DNA from: Planctomycetota bacterium
Lineage (GTDB): Bacteria > Planctomycetota > UBA8742 > UBA2392
DNA: 42,159 nt
Assembly: GCA_020849795.1 (NCBI GenBank)
Contig: JADZFR010000020.1
Coordinates: forward strand, 1-42,159
Direction of reading: 5' to 3'
The notes below the pieces were generated by a model that ran no database searches, had not been told where the DNA came from, and saw only the letters and a program-made list of their open reading frames with translations. Positions 16,266-25,100 of the stretch are shown here, in pieces. How positions within the stretch are numbered: position 1 is the stretch's first letter; every line of letters starts with the position of its first letter. A program made the translations under genes and the position numbers.

Positions 16266-17327
16266 ATGATGACGTCCGGACCCCTTCGCGCGCTGCTCCT
16301 TTCTTTCCTCGTGCTGTTCGCGGGCGCCTTGTTTGCCGCCGACACGCTTGTCACGACTGACGGCGACACGCTGGTCGGCAAGTTCGAGAAGCTCGAGGCC
16401 GGCGAAGTCTATTTCAACTCCGGTGCGCTGGGCACAATCAAGGTGCCGGTCGCCAAGGTCGCATCGCTTGAGCTGGATGGCGAGCGAGACGCCACGCTTC
16501 GCGTCGGCGACGACATCAAGCAGCAGCAGAGCGGCAAACTGTTGACGCGCGACGGCAAATTGATTTTCCGGGCCGGCGGCAACGAAACCACGATCGAGAA
16601 CTTTGCCGGGGTCAACGGCATCAACGAAACGCTGCCCGACGAACGCCCGATCTGGGAAGTCTCGGCCCTGGGCTCGTTTTCTCTGACGGCGGGCAACACC
16701 AACACGTACTCGCTGGGGTACCGTTTCGACATCAAGCGCACGAGCAAGCACAACTTCATGACCTGGTACGGGCGTGGCAGCTACTTCCAGGACCGCAACC
16801 TGGAAGAAGACCCGGTGCGCGAACGCAAACACCACTTCGGCTACTTGTATCGCTACATTTTCGATTTCCGGCTGACGTTGGAGGTCACGGAGGACCTGTA
16901 TTTCAACGAATTTGCGGGTTACCACTACCGCAGCATCACCGGCATCGGCCCCGGCTACCAGATCCTGAACGACCCCAAGCTGTGGTGGAACGTGGCTGCG
17001 CACCTGACGTACACCTACGAAGACCAGATGGGCGGCGCCGAAGATCGCGGCTACCTTGGCGCGCGGGCGCGCACCGAGCTTGACTGGGTCGGCGTCAACG
17101 ACACCTTGCACGTGAACTTCCGCTCTGAGGTGCTGTTTGACTTTGACGAGTTCAAGAACATCAACGTCAACAACTCGCTGCTGGTGGAGTACAAGTTCGG
17201 CGGGTACTTCACTGCGGGCCTGCTGGTTGAGCACTCCTTCGACAACCTGCCGCCCCTCGAGTTCAAGAAGCATGACTTCAGGCTGACGTTCACCATCGGC
17301 ATCAGCTGGTCAGGCCGCTGGATCTAG
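16266..17327 (+). CDS. DUF481 outer-membrane beta-barrel protein (YdiY-like)
   Basis: A 353-residue exported protein: signal peptide to about residue 24 (ALFAAD), then a small strand-rich domain (DTLVTTDGDTLVGKFEKL, residues 25-110) of the kind found ahead of DUF481, then a DUF481 barrel (about 125-353) with alternating aromatic strands (SLTAGNTNTYSLGYRFD, YLYRYIFDF, YNxxFAGYHYRSITGIGPGYQ region) and a C-terminal sequence ending in Trp-Ile. E. coli YdiY is a member, described as salt- or acid-induced; function is unknown. The start could be 16266 or the next codon; AAGAGA precedes both. Its stop codon overlaps that of the converging gene at 17324 (CTAG). Confidence 0.82.
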   Translation: MMTSGPLRALLLSFLVLFAGALFAADTLVTTDGDTLVGKFEKLEAGEVYFNSGALGTIKVPVAKVASLELDGERDATLRVGDDIKQQQSGKLLTRDGKLIFRAGGNETTIENFAGVNGINETLPDERPIWEVSALGSFSLTAGNTNTYSLGYRFDIKRTSKHNFMTWYGRGSYFQDRNLEEDPVRERKHHFGYLYRYIFDFRLTLEVTEDLYFNEFAGYHYRSITGIGPGYQILNDPKLWWNVAAHLTYTYEDQMGGAEDRGYLGARARTELDWVGVNDTLHVNFRSEVLFDFDEFKNINVNNSLLVEYKFGGYFTAGLLVEHSFDNLPPLEFKKHDFRLTFTIGISWSGRWI

Positions 17328-17653
17328 CCGGCAAGTATCACCGGGCCGCGTTGCTCCAGACGAGTAACGCGGCCGTCGCTTGCCTGCAGAACCATCTGCC
17401 CGTCCGCAGACGACCAGGTGCCGGTCTCGACGCGCTTCACGCTGCCGCGGCCGCCGGAGACTTCGCCTTCATAGGTAAGGTACGCGCGCCGATGCGGTGC
17501 CAGCTCGCTGCACGATGCGCTTTCACCAGCCGCCAACGGCCAGCGCGCAAGCTGAAGCGTGCGCAGCAGGTCTTGCCCGGCGATCTCCAGCATCAGGTCA
17601 AAGTGAACCGCCCCGTTGACCGTGTGCTCAAGGATGACGTACTGGTGGGCCAT
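17324..17653 (-). CDS. Small protein related to DNA ligase D 3'-phosphoesterase domain
   Basis: A 109-residue protein. The pattern YVILEHTVNGAVHFDLMLE, a leucine strand (LLRTLQLARWPL), LAPHRRAYLTYEGEVSG with GRGSVKRVETG follows the phosphoesterase (LigD-PE) fold, where His-x-x-x-x-x-His-x-Asp-x-x-Leu and the PHR/YEGE segments frame the active site. Here the His residues are at 10 and 17 and the acidic residue at 19. It is a stand-alone, shortened version, so enzymatic activity is uncertain. The gene is packed without any spacer: its stop overlaps the DUF481 stop (CTAG) and its start codon overlaps the truA start (CATG), so its promoter must lie inside truA. Confidence 0.62.
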   Translation of the reverse strand: MAHQYVILEHTVNGAVHFDLMLEIAGQDLLRTLQLARWPLAAGESASCSELAPHRRAYLTYEGEVSGGRGSVKRVETGTWSSADGQMVLQASDGRVTRLEQRGPVILAG

Positions 17654-18533
17654 GCGCAGGATTCTGCTTACTCTTGAGTTTCACGGCAAAGGCTTCTTTG
17701 GCTGGCAGCGCCAGGGGCCGGACCGCAGCGTCCAAGGCGTGGTCGAAGCCGCCGTCGCTGACCTGGTCGGCCACCCGGTCAGTGTGCAGTCATCCGGGCG
17801 CACCGACCGCGGCGTGCACGCCCGGGCGATGCCGGCGCATGTGGACGTAGTCTCCCGCCTGCCGTGCCGCGAGCTGTTGAACGCCATCAACGCCAGGCTG
17901 CCCGACGATGTGGCCGTGCGCGCCGCGCGCGAGGCTGACCCGCGCTTTCACGCGCGCTTTGACGCGCTTTCAAAACTGTATCGCTATTCACTGCTGCGGT
18001 CGCGCGCCCGCAGCCCGCTGCAGGCCGACCGCACGCACCTTGCCCCCCGCCAACTCGACACAGAGGCGATGCGCGCAGCGGCTGCGCTGTTCGTCGGCAC
18101 CCACGACTTCAAGAGTTTTCAAGCCAGCCCCGACGACAAAACTCCGGACGCCGGACAACCTGACACTACGGCGGACACCGTGGGGCCGGCTGCTCTGGCA
18201 CACGGCGACTTCACGCCGCCGCCATGGCGCAAGGCGCGCCCGCAGGGCACTGTGCGCACGATCACGCGCTGTGAGCTGGTCGAACGCGAAGACTTGCTGC
18301 GCATCGAAGTGGCCGGAAACGGCTTTCTGCGGGGCATGGTTCGGGCGCTTGCCGGTTCACTGCTGGAAATCGGGCTGGGCAAGCAGTCACCGGAATGGCT
18401 TGGCACCTTGCTGGACGTTAAGGACCGTAAGGAGGCTGGCCCCAACCTGCCGCCGCAGGGTTTGACGCTGCTGCGGGTCGATTATCCACCAGAGCCGTTT
18501 GAGGGTCGCGAGGCCTACCTGGCAACCGTGTAA
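17652..18533 (+). CDS. truA: tRNA pseudouridine synthase A (positions 38-40)
   Basis: A 293-residue TruA that isomerises U38-U40 in the anticodon stem. The catalytic Asp52 lies in SSGRTDRGVHARAM, and other family blocks are present: WQRQGPDRSVQGVVE, AINARLPDDVAV, FHARFDALSKLYRY, and the C-terminal VAGNGFLRGMVRALAGSLLEIG. A roughly 40-residue low-complexity insert (SPDDKTPDAGQPDTTADT and on, near 165-200) replaces the short loop before GTVRTI. The ATG at 17652 has a GGTGGG upstream and overlaps the ATG of the divergent gene. Confidence 0.93.
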   Translation: MRRILLTLEFHGKGFFGWQRQGPDRSVQGVVEAAVADLVGHPVSVQSSGRTDRGVHARAMPAHVDVVSRLPCRELLNAINARLPDDVAVRAAREADPRFHARFDALSKLYRYSLLRSRARSPLQADRTHLAPRQLDTEAMRAAAALFVGTHDFKSFQASPDDKTPDAGQPDTTADTVGPAALAHGDFTPPPWRKARPQGTVRTITRCELVEREDLLRIEVAGNGFLRGMVRALAGSLLEIGLGKQSPEWLGTLLDVKDRKEAGPNLPPQGLTLLRVDYPPEPFEGREAYLATV

Positions 18534-18545
18534 ACGGGGCTCGAC

Positions 18546-18573
18546 TTGACACCCCCCCGGGTCGGGTTAGCTT
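18546..18573 (+). promoter_or_regulatory. Predicted promoter for the phosphoesterase gene
   Basis: TTGACA at 18546-18551 and TAGCTT at 18568-18573 (16-nt spacer). The -35 is perfect, the -10 is weak. It lies just after truA and 48 nt before the next start codon. Confidence 0.45.
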
Positions 18574-18620
18574 GCTCTAACATTCGACAGCTTTTGAGGT
18601 TGGGTTGGTGGCCTGAACGC

Positions 18621-19391
18621 ATGAAGGCAATCGTCTCAGACATCCATGCCAACGTTGCAGCCTGGGAGGCCGTGAAGAAGGACCTCAAGTCCCACAACAT
18701 CACGGACATCATCTCGCTGGGTGACCTTGTCGGATATGGGCCTGAACCTGTCGAAATCATCGACGAAGCCATGGACTTCCGCATCAACCTGATGGGCAAC
18801 CACGACGAAGCCGTGGTGTTTGAGCCTGTCGGGTTCAATTACCGGGCACTGACCGCCATTCGCTGGACGAAGAAGTCACTGACGGGCGGCCTGTTCGGGT
18901 TCAAGAACAAGAAGCGGATGAGCTTTCTGAAAGGCCTGAAACTCACTCACCGCGAAGACGGGGCGCTGATGGTGCATGGCAGCCCGCGCGAACCAACCAC
19001 CGAGTATATTCTCAAGCACGACGCGCTAGGCGCTGCGCAGGGCGTGCCCGAGGCGGTCAAGAAGCTAAACGACATCTTCGGGCAGTTCGAGGACCTGTGC
19101 TTTGTGGGCCACACGCACATCCCGTGTGTGATTGACCAGGAGTTCCGGTACCAGACTGAAAAGGACTTTGAGTACGAGTTCAAAGCCGAAAAAGGCAAAA
19201 AGTACATCATCAACGTCGGCAGCGTCGGCCAGCCCCGCGACCGGGATACGCGCGCCTGCTATGTCATCTGGGACGGCCGTAAATTCATTTGGCGCCGGGT
19301 CGAGTACGATGTGACGGGCACCGCACGCAAGATCCGCGCGCTCAAAGAACTGGATGACTACAACGCAGACCGGCTGGAACAGGGCGTTTAG
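18621..19391 (+). CDS. Calcineurin-like metallophosphoesterase (YfcE/MJ0936-like)
   Basis: A 256-residue cytoplasmic phosphoesterase with the dinuclear metal motifs: SDIHAN (Asp7, His9), GDLVGYGP (Asp35), GNHDE (Asn60, His61), the HGSPREP His near 116, and GHTH. It ends with the family NVGSVGQPRDRDTRACYVI block. Members hydrolyse phosphodiesters (cyclic nucleotides or Ap4A-like compounds); the natural substrate is not predictable. The ATG at 18621 follows a GAGG at some distance. It precedes hpf, yvcK and ptsH on the same strand; gaps of 69 to 86 nt suggest separate or weakly coupled transcription. Confidence 0.88.
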   Translation: MKAIVSDIHANVAAWEAVKKDLKSHNITDIISLGDLVGYGPEPVEIIDEAMDFRINLMGNHDEAVVFEPVGFNYRALTAIRWTKKSLTGGLFGFKNKKRMSFLKGLKLTHREDGALMVHGSPREPTTEYILKHDALGAAQGVPEAVKKLNDIFGQFEDLCFVGHTHIPCVIDQEFRYQTEKDFEYEFKAEKGKKYIINVGSVGQPRDRDTRACYVIWDGRKFIWRRVEYDVTGTARKIRALKELDDYNADRLEQGV

Positions 19392-19460
19392 CCCCTGTTG
19401 CCAAGCGGTATGAACCACGCCACAATCGGCTCGGTTGCAACCGGCCAACGAGGAGATTCC

Positions 19461-19850
19461 GTGCGCATCACGATTACAGCCAAGAACGTCAAGGTCACCG
19501 ACAAGATGAAGAAGTACGCCGAGGAGAAGCTCGAAAAGCTCGAGCGCTATTTCAACCGCATCCAGACCATCCAGGTGATCCTGAACCAGGATGGGCTCGA
19601 CCACGTTTGCGAAATCAACCTGCACACCGACACACACAACCACTTGTCGGCCGTCGTCCACCACCGCGAAGACATGCACGCGGCCGTAGACCTGTGCATC
19701 GACAAGGCTTACCGCCAGTTGCGCAAGGTGAAAGAGAAGCTCAAGGGCCACAAGGGCAGCGACAAGCGCAAAAAGCTGGTGCGCGACGTCAAGCGCGTCA
19801 CTACCCGCGTTCGCCGCGAAAGCACTTACGAGGAAGCCAAGAACGAGTAG
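19461..19850 (+). CDS. hpf: Ribosome hibernation promoting factor (short form)
   Basis: A 129-residue HPF/YfiA family protein that binds the decoding centre and, in the short form, helps pair 70S ribosomes with a partner factor. VRITITAKNVKVTDKMKKYAEEKL opens the S30AE fold, then the strand IQTIQVILNQ, the conserved HNHLSAVVHHREDMHAAVDLCIDKAYRQLRKVKEKL and a Lys-rich tail. No long-form dimerisation domain. I use the GTG at 19461, which has GAGGAG at ideal spacing; a longer frame from 19398 has no SD. Confidence 0.92.
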   Translation: MRITITAKNVKVTDKMKKYAEEKLEKLERYFNRIQTIQVILNQDGLDHVCEINLHTDTHNHLSAVVHHREDMHAAVDLCIDKAYRQLRKVKEKLKGHKGSDKRKKLVRDVKRVTTRVRRESTYEEAKNE

Positions 19851-19854
19851 CCAG

Positions 19855-19873
19855 GGCAGGGCTTCACCCTGCC
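19855..19873 (+). terminator. Hairpin after hpf
   Basis: GGCAGGG (19855-19861), loop CTTCA, CCCTGCC (19867-19873), five nt past the hpf stop and 63 nt before yvcK. No T-run, so partial termination or mRNA protection is likely. Confidence 0.5.
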
Positions 19874-19936
19874 GGACAGCATCCCAGGTCTCCTATGGGC
19901 ATTGCAGACTGATGCCCGAATCCGCATCGGTTGCCG

Positions 19937-20938
19937 ATGGCACTGTTTCCACGACTGTTCCGCCGTTCTGCCAGCGTTGTCGCCATCGGCGGCGGCACCG
20001 GCGCCAGCGGACTTTTGCGTGGCCTGAAAGAACACACTGACAAACTGACCGCCATCGTCACCGTCGCCGATGACGGCGGCAGCAGCGGGCGCTTTCGCAA
20101 AGAGTTCGGCATGTTGCCCCCCGGCGACATCCGCAACTGCCTTGCCGCGCTCAGCGACGGCGGCCCGGTGCTCGAAAAACTGTTCCAGTACCGTTTCGAA
20201 GAGGGCGACCTCAAGGGCCACCCCTTCGGTAACATCTTTCTTGCCGCCATGACCAAGGTGACCGGCGACTTCGAGCAGGCCGTGCGCGAAGCCAACCGCG
20301 TGCTGAACGTGCGCGGCCGCGTACTGCCGGCAACCACGGCCAAGCTCAGCCTGATCGCCGAGCACGACGACGGCAGCAAGACCACCGGCGAATCGCTGGT
20401 CGGCAAGGTCAACAAGCCCGTCAAGCGTCTGGCGATCAAGCCCGAAGACGCGCCCGCCGCCCACGATGTGGTCGACGCCATCATGGCCGCCGACCTTGTG
20501 CTGCTGGGCCCCGGCAGCCTGTACACCAGCGTGCTGCCCAACCTGCTGATCCCGGATATCCGCAACGCCCTGCACAAGACGGGCGCGGTCATCGGCTACG
20601 TCTGCAACATCATGACCCAGCCCGGCGAAACCCAGGGCTTCACAGCCAGCCGCCACGTCGAGGTGATCATTGAACACACCAGCGACGCCCTGCTTGATTT
20701 CGTGGTCGTGAACACCGGTGCGATCCCGGACCGGCTGCGCCAGGCCTACGCGGCCGAGAATGCGGTACCGGTGGAGGCCGACCTGGCAAAACTGAGCCAG
20801 GTTGCCGGCGGCCCACGGCTGGTGACCGGTGACCTGGTCAGCGCCGATCACGTCGTGCGTCACCACCCGGCGCGGCTGGCCGAGTTGTGCCTGCAGGTGT
20901 TTCGCGACATCGGCCGGGACAAGGCCAAGGCGGGTTGA
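19937..20938 (+). CDS. yvcK: YvcK/CofD-like gluconeogenesis factor
   Basis: A 333-residue cytoplasmic protein of the YvcK (GlmR) family, known in Firmicutes to be needed for growth on gluconeogenic carbon sources and to bind UDP-GlcNAc. Motifs: VVAIGGGTGASGLLRGLKEHT (nucleotide-binding glycine loop), TVADDGGSSGRFRKEFGMLPPGDIRNCL, GHPFGNIFL, LGPGSLYTSVLPNLL and YVCNIMTQPGET. The ATG at 19937 has no good SD. It is followed by ptsH, as in many genomes where yvcK sits with rapZ, hprK or whiA; those three are not here. Confidence 0.92.
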   Translation: MALFPRLFRRSASVVAIGGGTGASGLLRGLKEHTDKLTAIVTVADDGGSSGRFRKEFGMLPPGDIRNCLAALSDGGPVLEKLFQYRFEEGDLKGHPFGNIFLAAMTKVTGDFEQAVREANRVLNVRGRVLPATTAKLSLIAEHDDGSKTTGESLVGKVNKPVKRLAIKPEDAPAAHDVVDAIMAADLVLLGPGSLYTSVLPNLLIPDIRNALHKTGAVIGYVCNIMTQPGETQGFTASRHVEVIIEHTSDALLDFVVVNTGAIPDRLRQAYAAENAVPVEADLAKLSQVAGGPRLVTGDLVSADHVVRHHPARLAELCLQVFRDIGRDKAKAG

Positions 20939-20985
20939 TCAATGATGCCGCAAGTCCCTTGATTCCAACGCTGCACGCCCATACA

Positions 20986-20991
20986 TACACT
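20986..20991 (+). promoter_or_regulatory. -10-like box directly before ptsH
   Basis: TACACT ends 7 nt before the ptsH ATG and there is no SD, so a leaderless transcript is possible. The -35 region is poor at this spacing; TTGATT at 20959 would suit a box slightly further upstream (TACATA, 20982-20987). Confidence 0.35.
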
Positions 20992-20998
20992 GGCAACT

Positions 20999-21274
20999 AT
21001 GTCCGCAACCGCCGAAGTCGAGCTGCTGAACAAGTACGGCCTGCACCAGCGGCCGGCGATGAAGGTGATTGAGACGGCGTCGAAGTTCGCGTCCGAAGTG
21101 TACCTGATCAAGGGCGACCACCGCTGCAACGCCAAGTCGATTATCGACGTCATCATGCTCGCCGCGGAAAAGGGCACGCGCCTGAAGGTCGAAGCCGAAG
21201 GCAGCGACGCCGATGCCGCCGTCCGCAGCCTGGTCGACCTGTTCAAGAACAAGTTCTTCCTGGGCGAAGAGTAG
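20999..21274 (+). CDS. ptsH: HPr phosphocarrier protein
   Basis: A 91-residue HPr. The phosphorylated His16 lies in KYGLHQRPAMK (Gln replaces the usual Ala), and Ser47, in the NAKSIIDVIMLAA block, corresponds to the regulatory Ser46 of HPr kinase/phosphatase systems. It accepts phosphate from enzyme I and may be a regulatory HPr, since no PTS transporter, enzyme I or HprK is near. It directly follows yvcK by 60 bp. Confidence 0.93.
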   Translation: MSATAEVELLNKYGLHQRPAMKVIETASKFASEVYLIKGDHRCNAKSIIDVIMLAAEKGTRLKVEAEGSDADAAVRSLVDLFKNKFFLGEE

Positions 21275-21279
21275 GCTGA

Positions 21280-22068
21280 CTAGCGCGCCTGGTACCGGTA
21301 CGCGAGCAGGATGCTGGCGGCAACGGCTGCGTTCAGGCTTTCCACCTTGGTCGTCTGCGGAATGCTGACCTGGATCACTTCGTGGTCGCCCCAGAACGGC
21401 TGCACGCCTTCGCTTTCGCCGCCGATGATGAAAGCCGTTTTCGGCGGGTAGCTGACTTCAAATGCATTCTTGCCCCTGGTGCCCGTGACGTAGGGCCAGA
21501 CACCCGTGCCCGAGAGTTTCTCGATCACGTCCTCGGGCGTCAGGTCGTTGAATACCGGCACGTGGAACACGCCACCCATGCTGGCGCGCACCGCTTTGTG
21601 GTTGTAGGCGTCGACGCAGCCCTTGAGCAGCAGCAGGCCGTCGCAGTCAAACGCCGCCGCCTGGCGCATGATCGTGCCCAGGTTGCCCGGGTCGCGCACA
21701 TTATCGAGCACCAGCAGCGTCAACCGCGGCTTGAGCAGCAGCGCGTTCAGGTCATAGGCCGGCATACCGAAGATCGCCAGCAATCCCTGGCTGTTGACCG
21801 TGTCGCTGGCGTTCATGAACTCGCCGGTGTCGCTGCTGAAACACTCGACCTGTTCGGAAATGCACTTCTGCACCAGCGCGCTGATCTTGGCGCGGGTGCC
21901 CTCCATCAACTCATCGCACGTGACCACATAGCGCGGGAACACGCCGGCCTTGAGTGCCTCTTCCAGCAGCAGCGGACCCTCGGCGACGTACAGGCCAAGC
22001 TCGTCGCGAGACTTGCGCAGCTTGAGCGCGCGAAGTTCTTTTCCTCGAGCCTTGGTCAGCTTTTCCAT
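21280..22068 (-). CDS. SpoU/TrmH-family RNA 2'-O-methyltransferase
   Basis: A 262-residue SPOUT methyltransferase. N-terminal substrate-binding domain (RKSRDELGLYVAEGPLLLEEAL), then the knotted catalytic domain: motif 1 NVRDPGNLGTIMRQAAAF, motif 2 IIGGESEGV, motif 3 VSIPQTTKVESLNAAVAASILLAY. This organisation is closest to RlmB/TsnR-type rRNA enzymes using SAM, but the exact nucleotide cannot be told. It is converging on ptsH with 5 bp between the stops and lies 63 bp after smc. No clear SD. Confidence 0.9.
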   Translation of the reverse strand: MEKLTKARGKELRALKLRKSRDELGLYVAEGPLLLEEALKAGVFPRYVVTCDELMEGTRAKISALVQKCISEQVECFSSDTGEFMNASDTVNSQGLLAIFGMPAYDLNALLLKPRLTLLVLDNVRDPGNLGTIMRQAAAFDCDGLLLLKGCVDAYNHKAVRASMGGVFHVPVFNDLTPEDVIEKLSGTGVWPYVTGTRGKNAFEVSYPPKTAFIIGGESEGVQPFWGDHEVIQVSIPQTTKVESLNAAVAASILLAYRYQAR

Positions 22069-22131
22069 GGGGCGCGAGCGTACAATTGAAAGCCCGCGAC
22101 GGAAGCCGCGGGCCGGGTAACACAGTCAGTC

Positions 22132-25100
22132 TCAGGCGCTTGCCACCAGTGCCGCCGTGTCGGCAGTGCGCAAATCCACGCTGACCTTGGTGCTGGTGCC
22201 CGGTTCCTGCATCGTCACGCCGTACAGCGTGTCGCAGGCCGCCATCGTCTTCTTGTGGTGCGTGATAATGATGAACTGGCTGACCTTGGCGTAATCCTCG
22301 ATCACGCTGCAGAAGCGGTCTACGTTGGCTTCATCCAGCGGCGCGTCGACTTCGTCCAGGATCGCGTAGGGCGCGGGGTTCGTCTCGTACACCGCGAACA
22401 TCATCGCAACGCTGATCATGGCGCGCTCGCCGCCGCTGCGCATTGCAATCGGCAACGCTTCTTTGCCCGGCGGCTTGGCGATGATTTCTACGCCGCTGTT
22501 CAGCGGGTCTTCCGGGTTTGTCAGCATGATGTCGGCGCTGCCGCCGCCGAACAGCCGCCGGAACAGGCGTTGGAAGTTGGCGCGAATGGCCTCGAACGTG
22601 GTAAGGAACATGCGCCGCGTTTCGTTCTCTATCCGCGCGATCGCGTCGCCGAGTGTGCGCTTGGCCTTCAGCAGGTCGCTTTCCTGCTTGCTGTAGAAGT
22701 CGTTGCGCTCTTCGGTTTCTTTCAATTCGTCCATTGCTTCCATGTTGACGTTGCCGAGCTTTCGCAACTGGTCTTCAACGACGCCCAGTTCCTGGCGGCA
22801 GGCCGACTCGTCAATCATGCTGCGCTGCGCGTCATAGTCGCGATACAGGCCGTCAATGTCGGTGTTGTACAGCTCAGACAGGCGGCGCCGCACTGAATCC
22901 ATCTTCATGAACAGCGTGTTTTCATCGATGCGCGCCTGCTGCACGCTTTCACGCTCGGTGTACAGCTTCTCCTGCAGTTCCGCGGCGTACTCTCGCGCTT
23001 GCTCCACCGCCGCGCGGCGGGCTGCCAGTGTGCCGCCGCCCTGGCTGCGGCGGTCGTTCAGTTCTGCCTGCTCGCGCTCAAGCTCGGCCTGTACTTCCAC
23101 GCTGCTGCCTGCCGCGTGCTCCAGGCCGCGACTTTCCTTGGCATGCGTCTCGACTTCGCCGGCACTGCGCGTCAGCTCTTCGGCATAGCGCGCCAGCGCG
23201 CTGTCGATGCCCTTGAGCGAATCCTCGGACTGCGCAAGGCGCGTGCGCCGGGCGGCTTCATCAACCCGGGCGTCGGTCAGGGCGTCGCGGGCTTCGGCCA
23301 GAGTGACGCGGCGCGCGGCTGCGTCTTCGTTCAGGCGTACCAGTTCGCCCTCGCAACGCGCTTTCGCTTCCTCGGCGCGGGCCATCTGGTCGGTCAATTC
23401 GCTGTGCCGGGCCAGGTTCTGCTCGACCTGCGTTTGCAGCAATGCCTGTTCGCGGCGCAGCACATCCTGCTCTTCGGCCAGGCGTTTGTGCTCGCGATTC
23501 AGCGACTCAAGGGCAACGCGGCGTGAAGCGGCCTCCATGCTCGCGTCATAGATCCATGCGCGCAACTCAACGCCGCGGGCTGCCAGTTGCTCCTGGCGCG
23601 TCAGCGCGTCGGCCAACTTTGATGCCGTCTCGTCAACCTCGGTGTCCAGCACGGCCAGGTCGCGCGTGAGCCGGTCAATCTCGGACTGCTGCGTGATCAA
23701 GCCGGTGTTGGTCTCGCCGCCCGCCAGCGCGAATGCGCCCGGCAGCGTGAACATCTCGCCTGTCGGCGTCACGATGCGAAAGCCGGCGCCGGTCTTCATC
23801 AGGCGGCGCGCGACACTGCGGTCAGCCACCAGCAGCACATCACTGACCAACGCGCCCAGCAGCTCGGCAAAGCCGTCGTTGACTTTCACTTCTTCGAGCA
23901 GCGGGCCGATCACGCCTTTGCCGCCCGGAAACTGTGGCGCCTTGCGTGGCGCTGCAAACTGGTCACGCGCGATCAGTGTAATGTTGCTGCTGCCGCGGCC
24001 CGCCAGCCAGTCGAACAGGTCGTGCGCCTGTTCAAGCCGGTCCACCACAATCGCGCTGCCAAGGTCCTTCAAAACGCGCTCAAGGGCGGCTGCAAACCCA
24101 AGGTCAATGCGCACGTTGTCAGCGACCACGCCCAGAATGCCGAAACTTTCACAGCGGGCGGGGTCTGCCAGCAACTCGCGGGCGGTGTCATCGAGCCCCG
24201 GGCGCTGCTCGGCCATGCTGACCAGCATGGCTTTGCGCTCAAGCTTGGCGCCGCGCTTGAGCTCAAGGGCATGCTTGCGCTGTCGCAAGTCGTTGGCGGA
24301 ACTTGCCGTGGGCGCAAGCTGCGCATCCAGCTCGGCCAGTTCGGCTTTCAACGCAACCAGTGCTTCTTCCTGTTCGTACTTTGCCGCATTGGCCGCGTTG
24401 GCGCGTATGGCTACATCTTCAAATTCGCGCGCCGCTTCTGTGCCCCGGGCCTCAAGTGCTTCGAGGCGGCGGCGCGCGCCGCGCAACTCGGCGTCGAGCG
24501 TCATGCGTTGGTTCAGCGACCCGTTGGCTTCACCGATCGCATCCAACAGCTGGTTGCGGACTTCCTTGAGTTGCGCCTCCATTGACTCGGTTTCGGCTCG
24601 CGCCGCCTGCTCGGCCTGCGCGAGTTCGCTGACCCGCTTGCTCAGCGCCGCCATTTCCGCGCGGCCCTGTTCCGTCTCGGTCTGGATGCTTTCGCGGCGC
24701 TGCTTCAGGCCGTTCACCTGCTGGCGCACACGCTCAGACAGTTCTTTCGCGCGCTGGATGGCCTGCTGCAGGCTGTCCACCCGCGCCAGCGCCTGTTCGC
24801 GTTTGTTCTGTTCGGCGCGGATATCCAGTTCAAGCTTGTGAATGCGCTCGGCCAGCCGGCGCTCTTCATGCTCGGCGTCGGCCAGGTTTGTCTCGGCGTC
24901 TTCCAGGTCCATGCGCGTCTTGGCAAGGTCGGCCTGGATTGCGCCTTCGCGCTTGCCGGCGGCTGCGATGACCTGCAACAGCTCTTCGCGCTGGACGTCC
25001 AGGCGCGCGAACTCGGCCAGGCCAAGCTGCTCGTGGATGACGCGGCAGCGTTCTTTCAACTCGGTGTATTTCAGGGCGCGGCCGGCTTGCGCCTTGATCT

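Noticed and set aside
15606..17273. 555-codon open frame on the minus strand
   Set aside because: It lies antisense to the lipoprotein and DUF481 genes, has no SD or domain, and is a by-product of high GC at third positions.
19826..20866. 346-codon open frame on the minus strand
   Set aside because: Antisense to yvcK; no recognisable motif and no SD.
23642..24841. 399-codon open frame on the plus strand
   Set aside because: Antisense to smc with a Ser/Ala/Arg-rich shadow composition.
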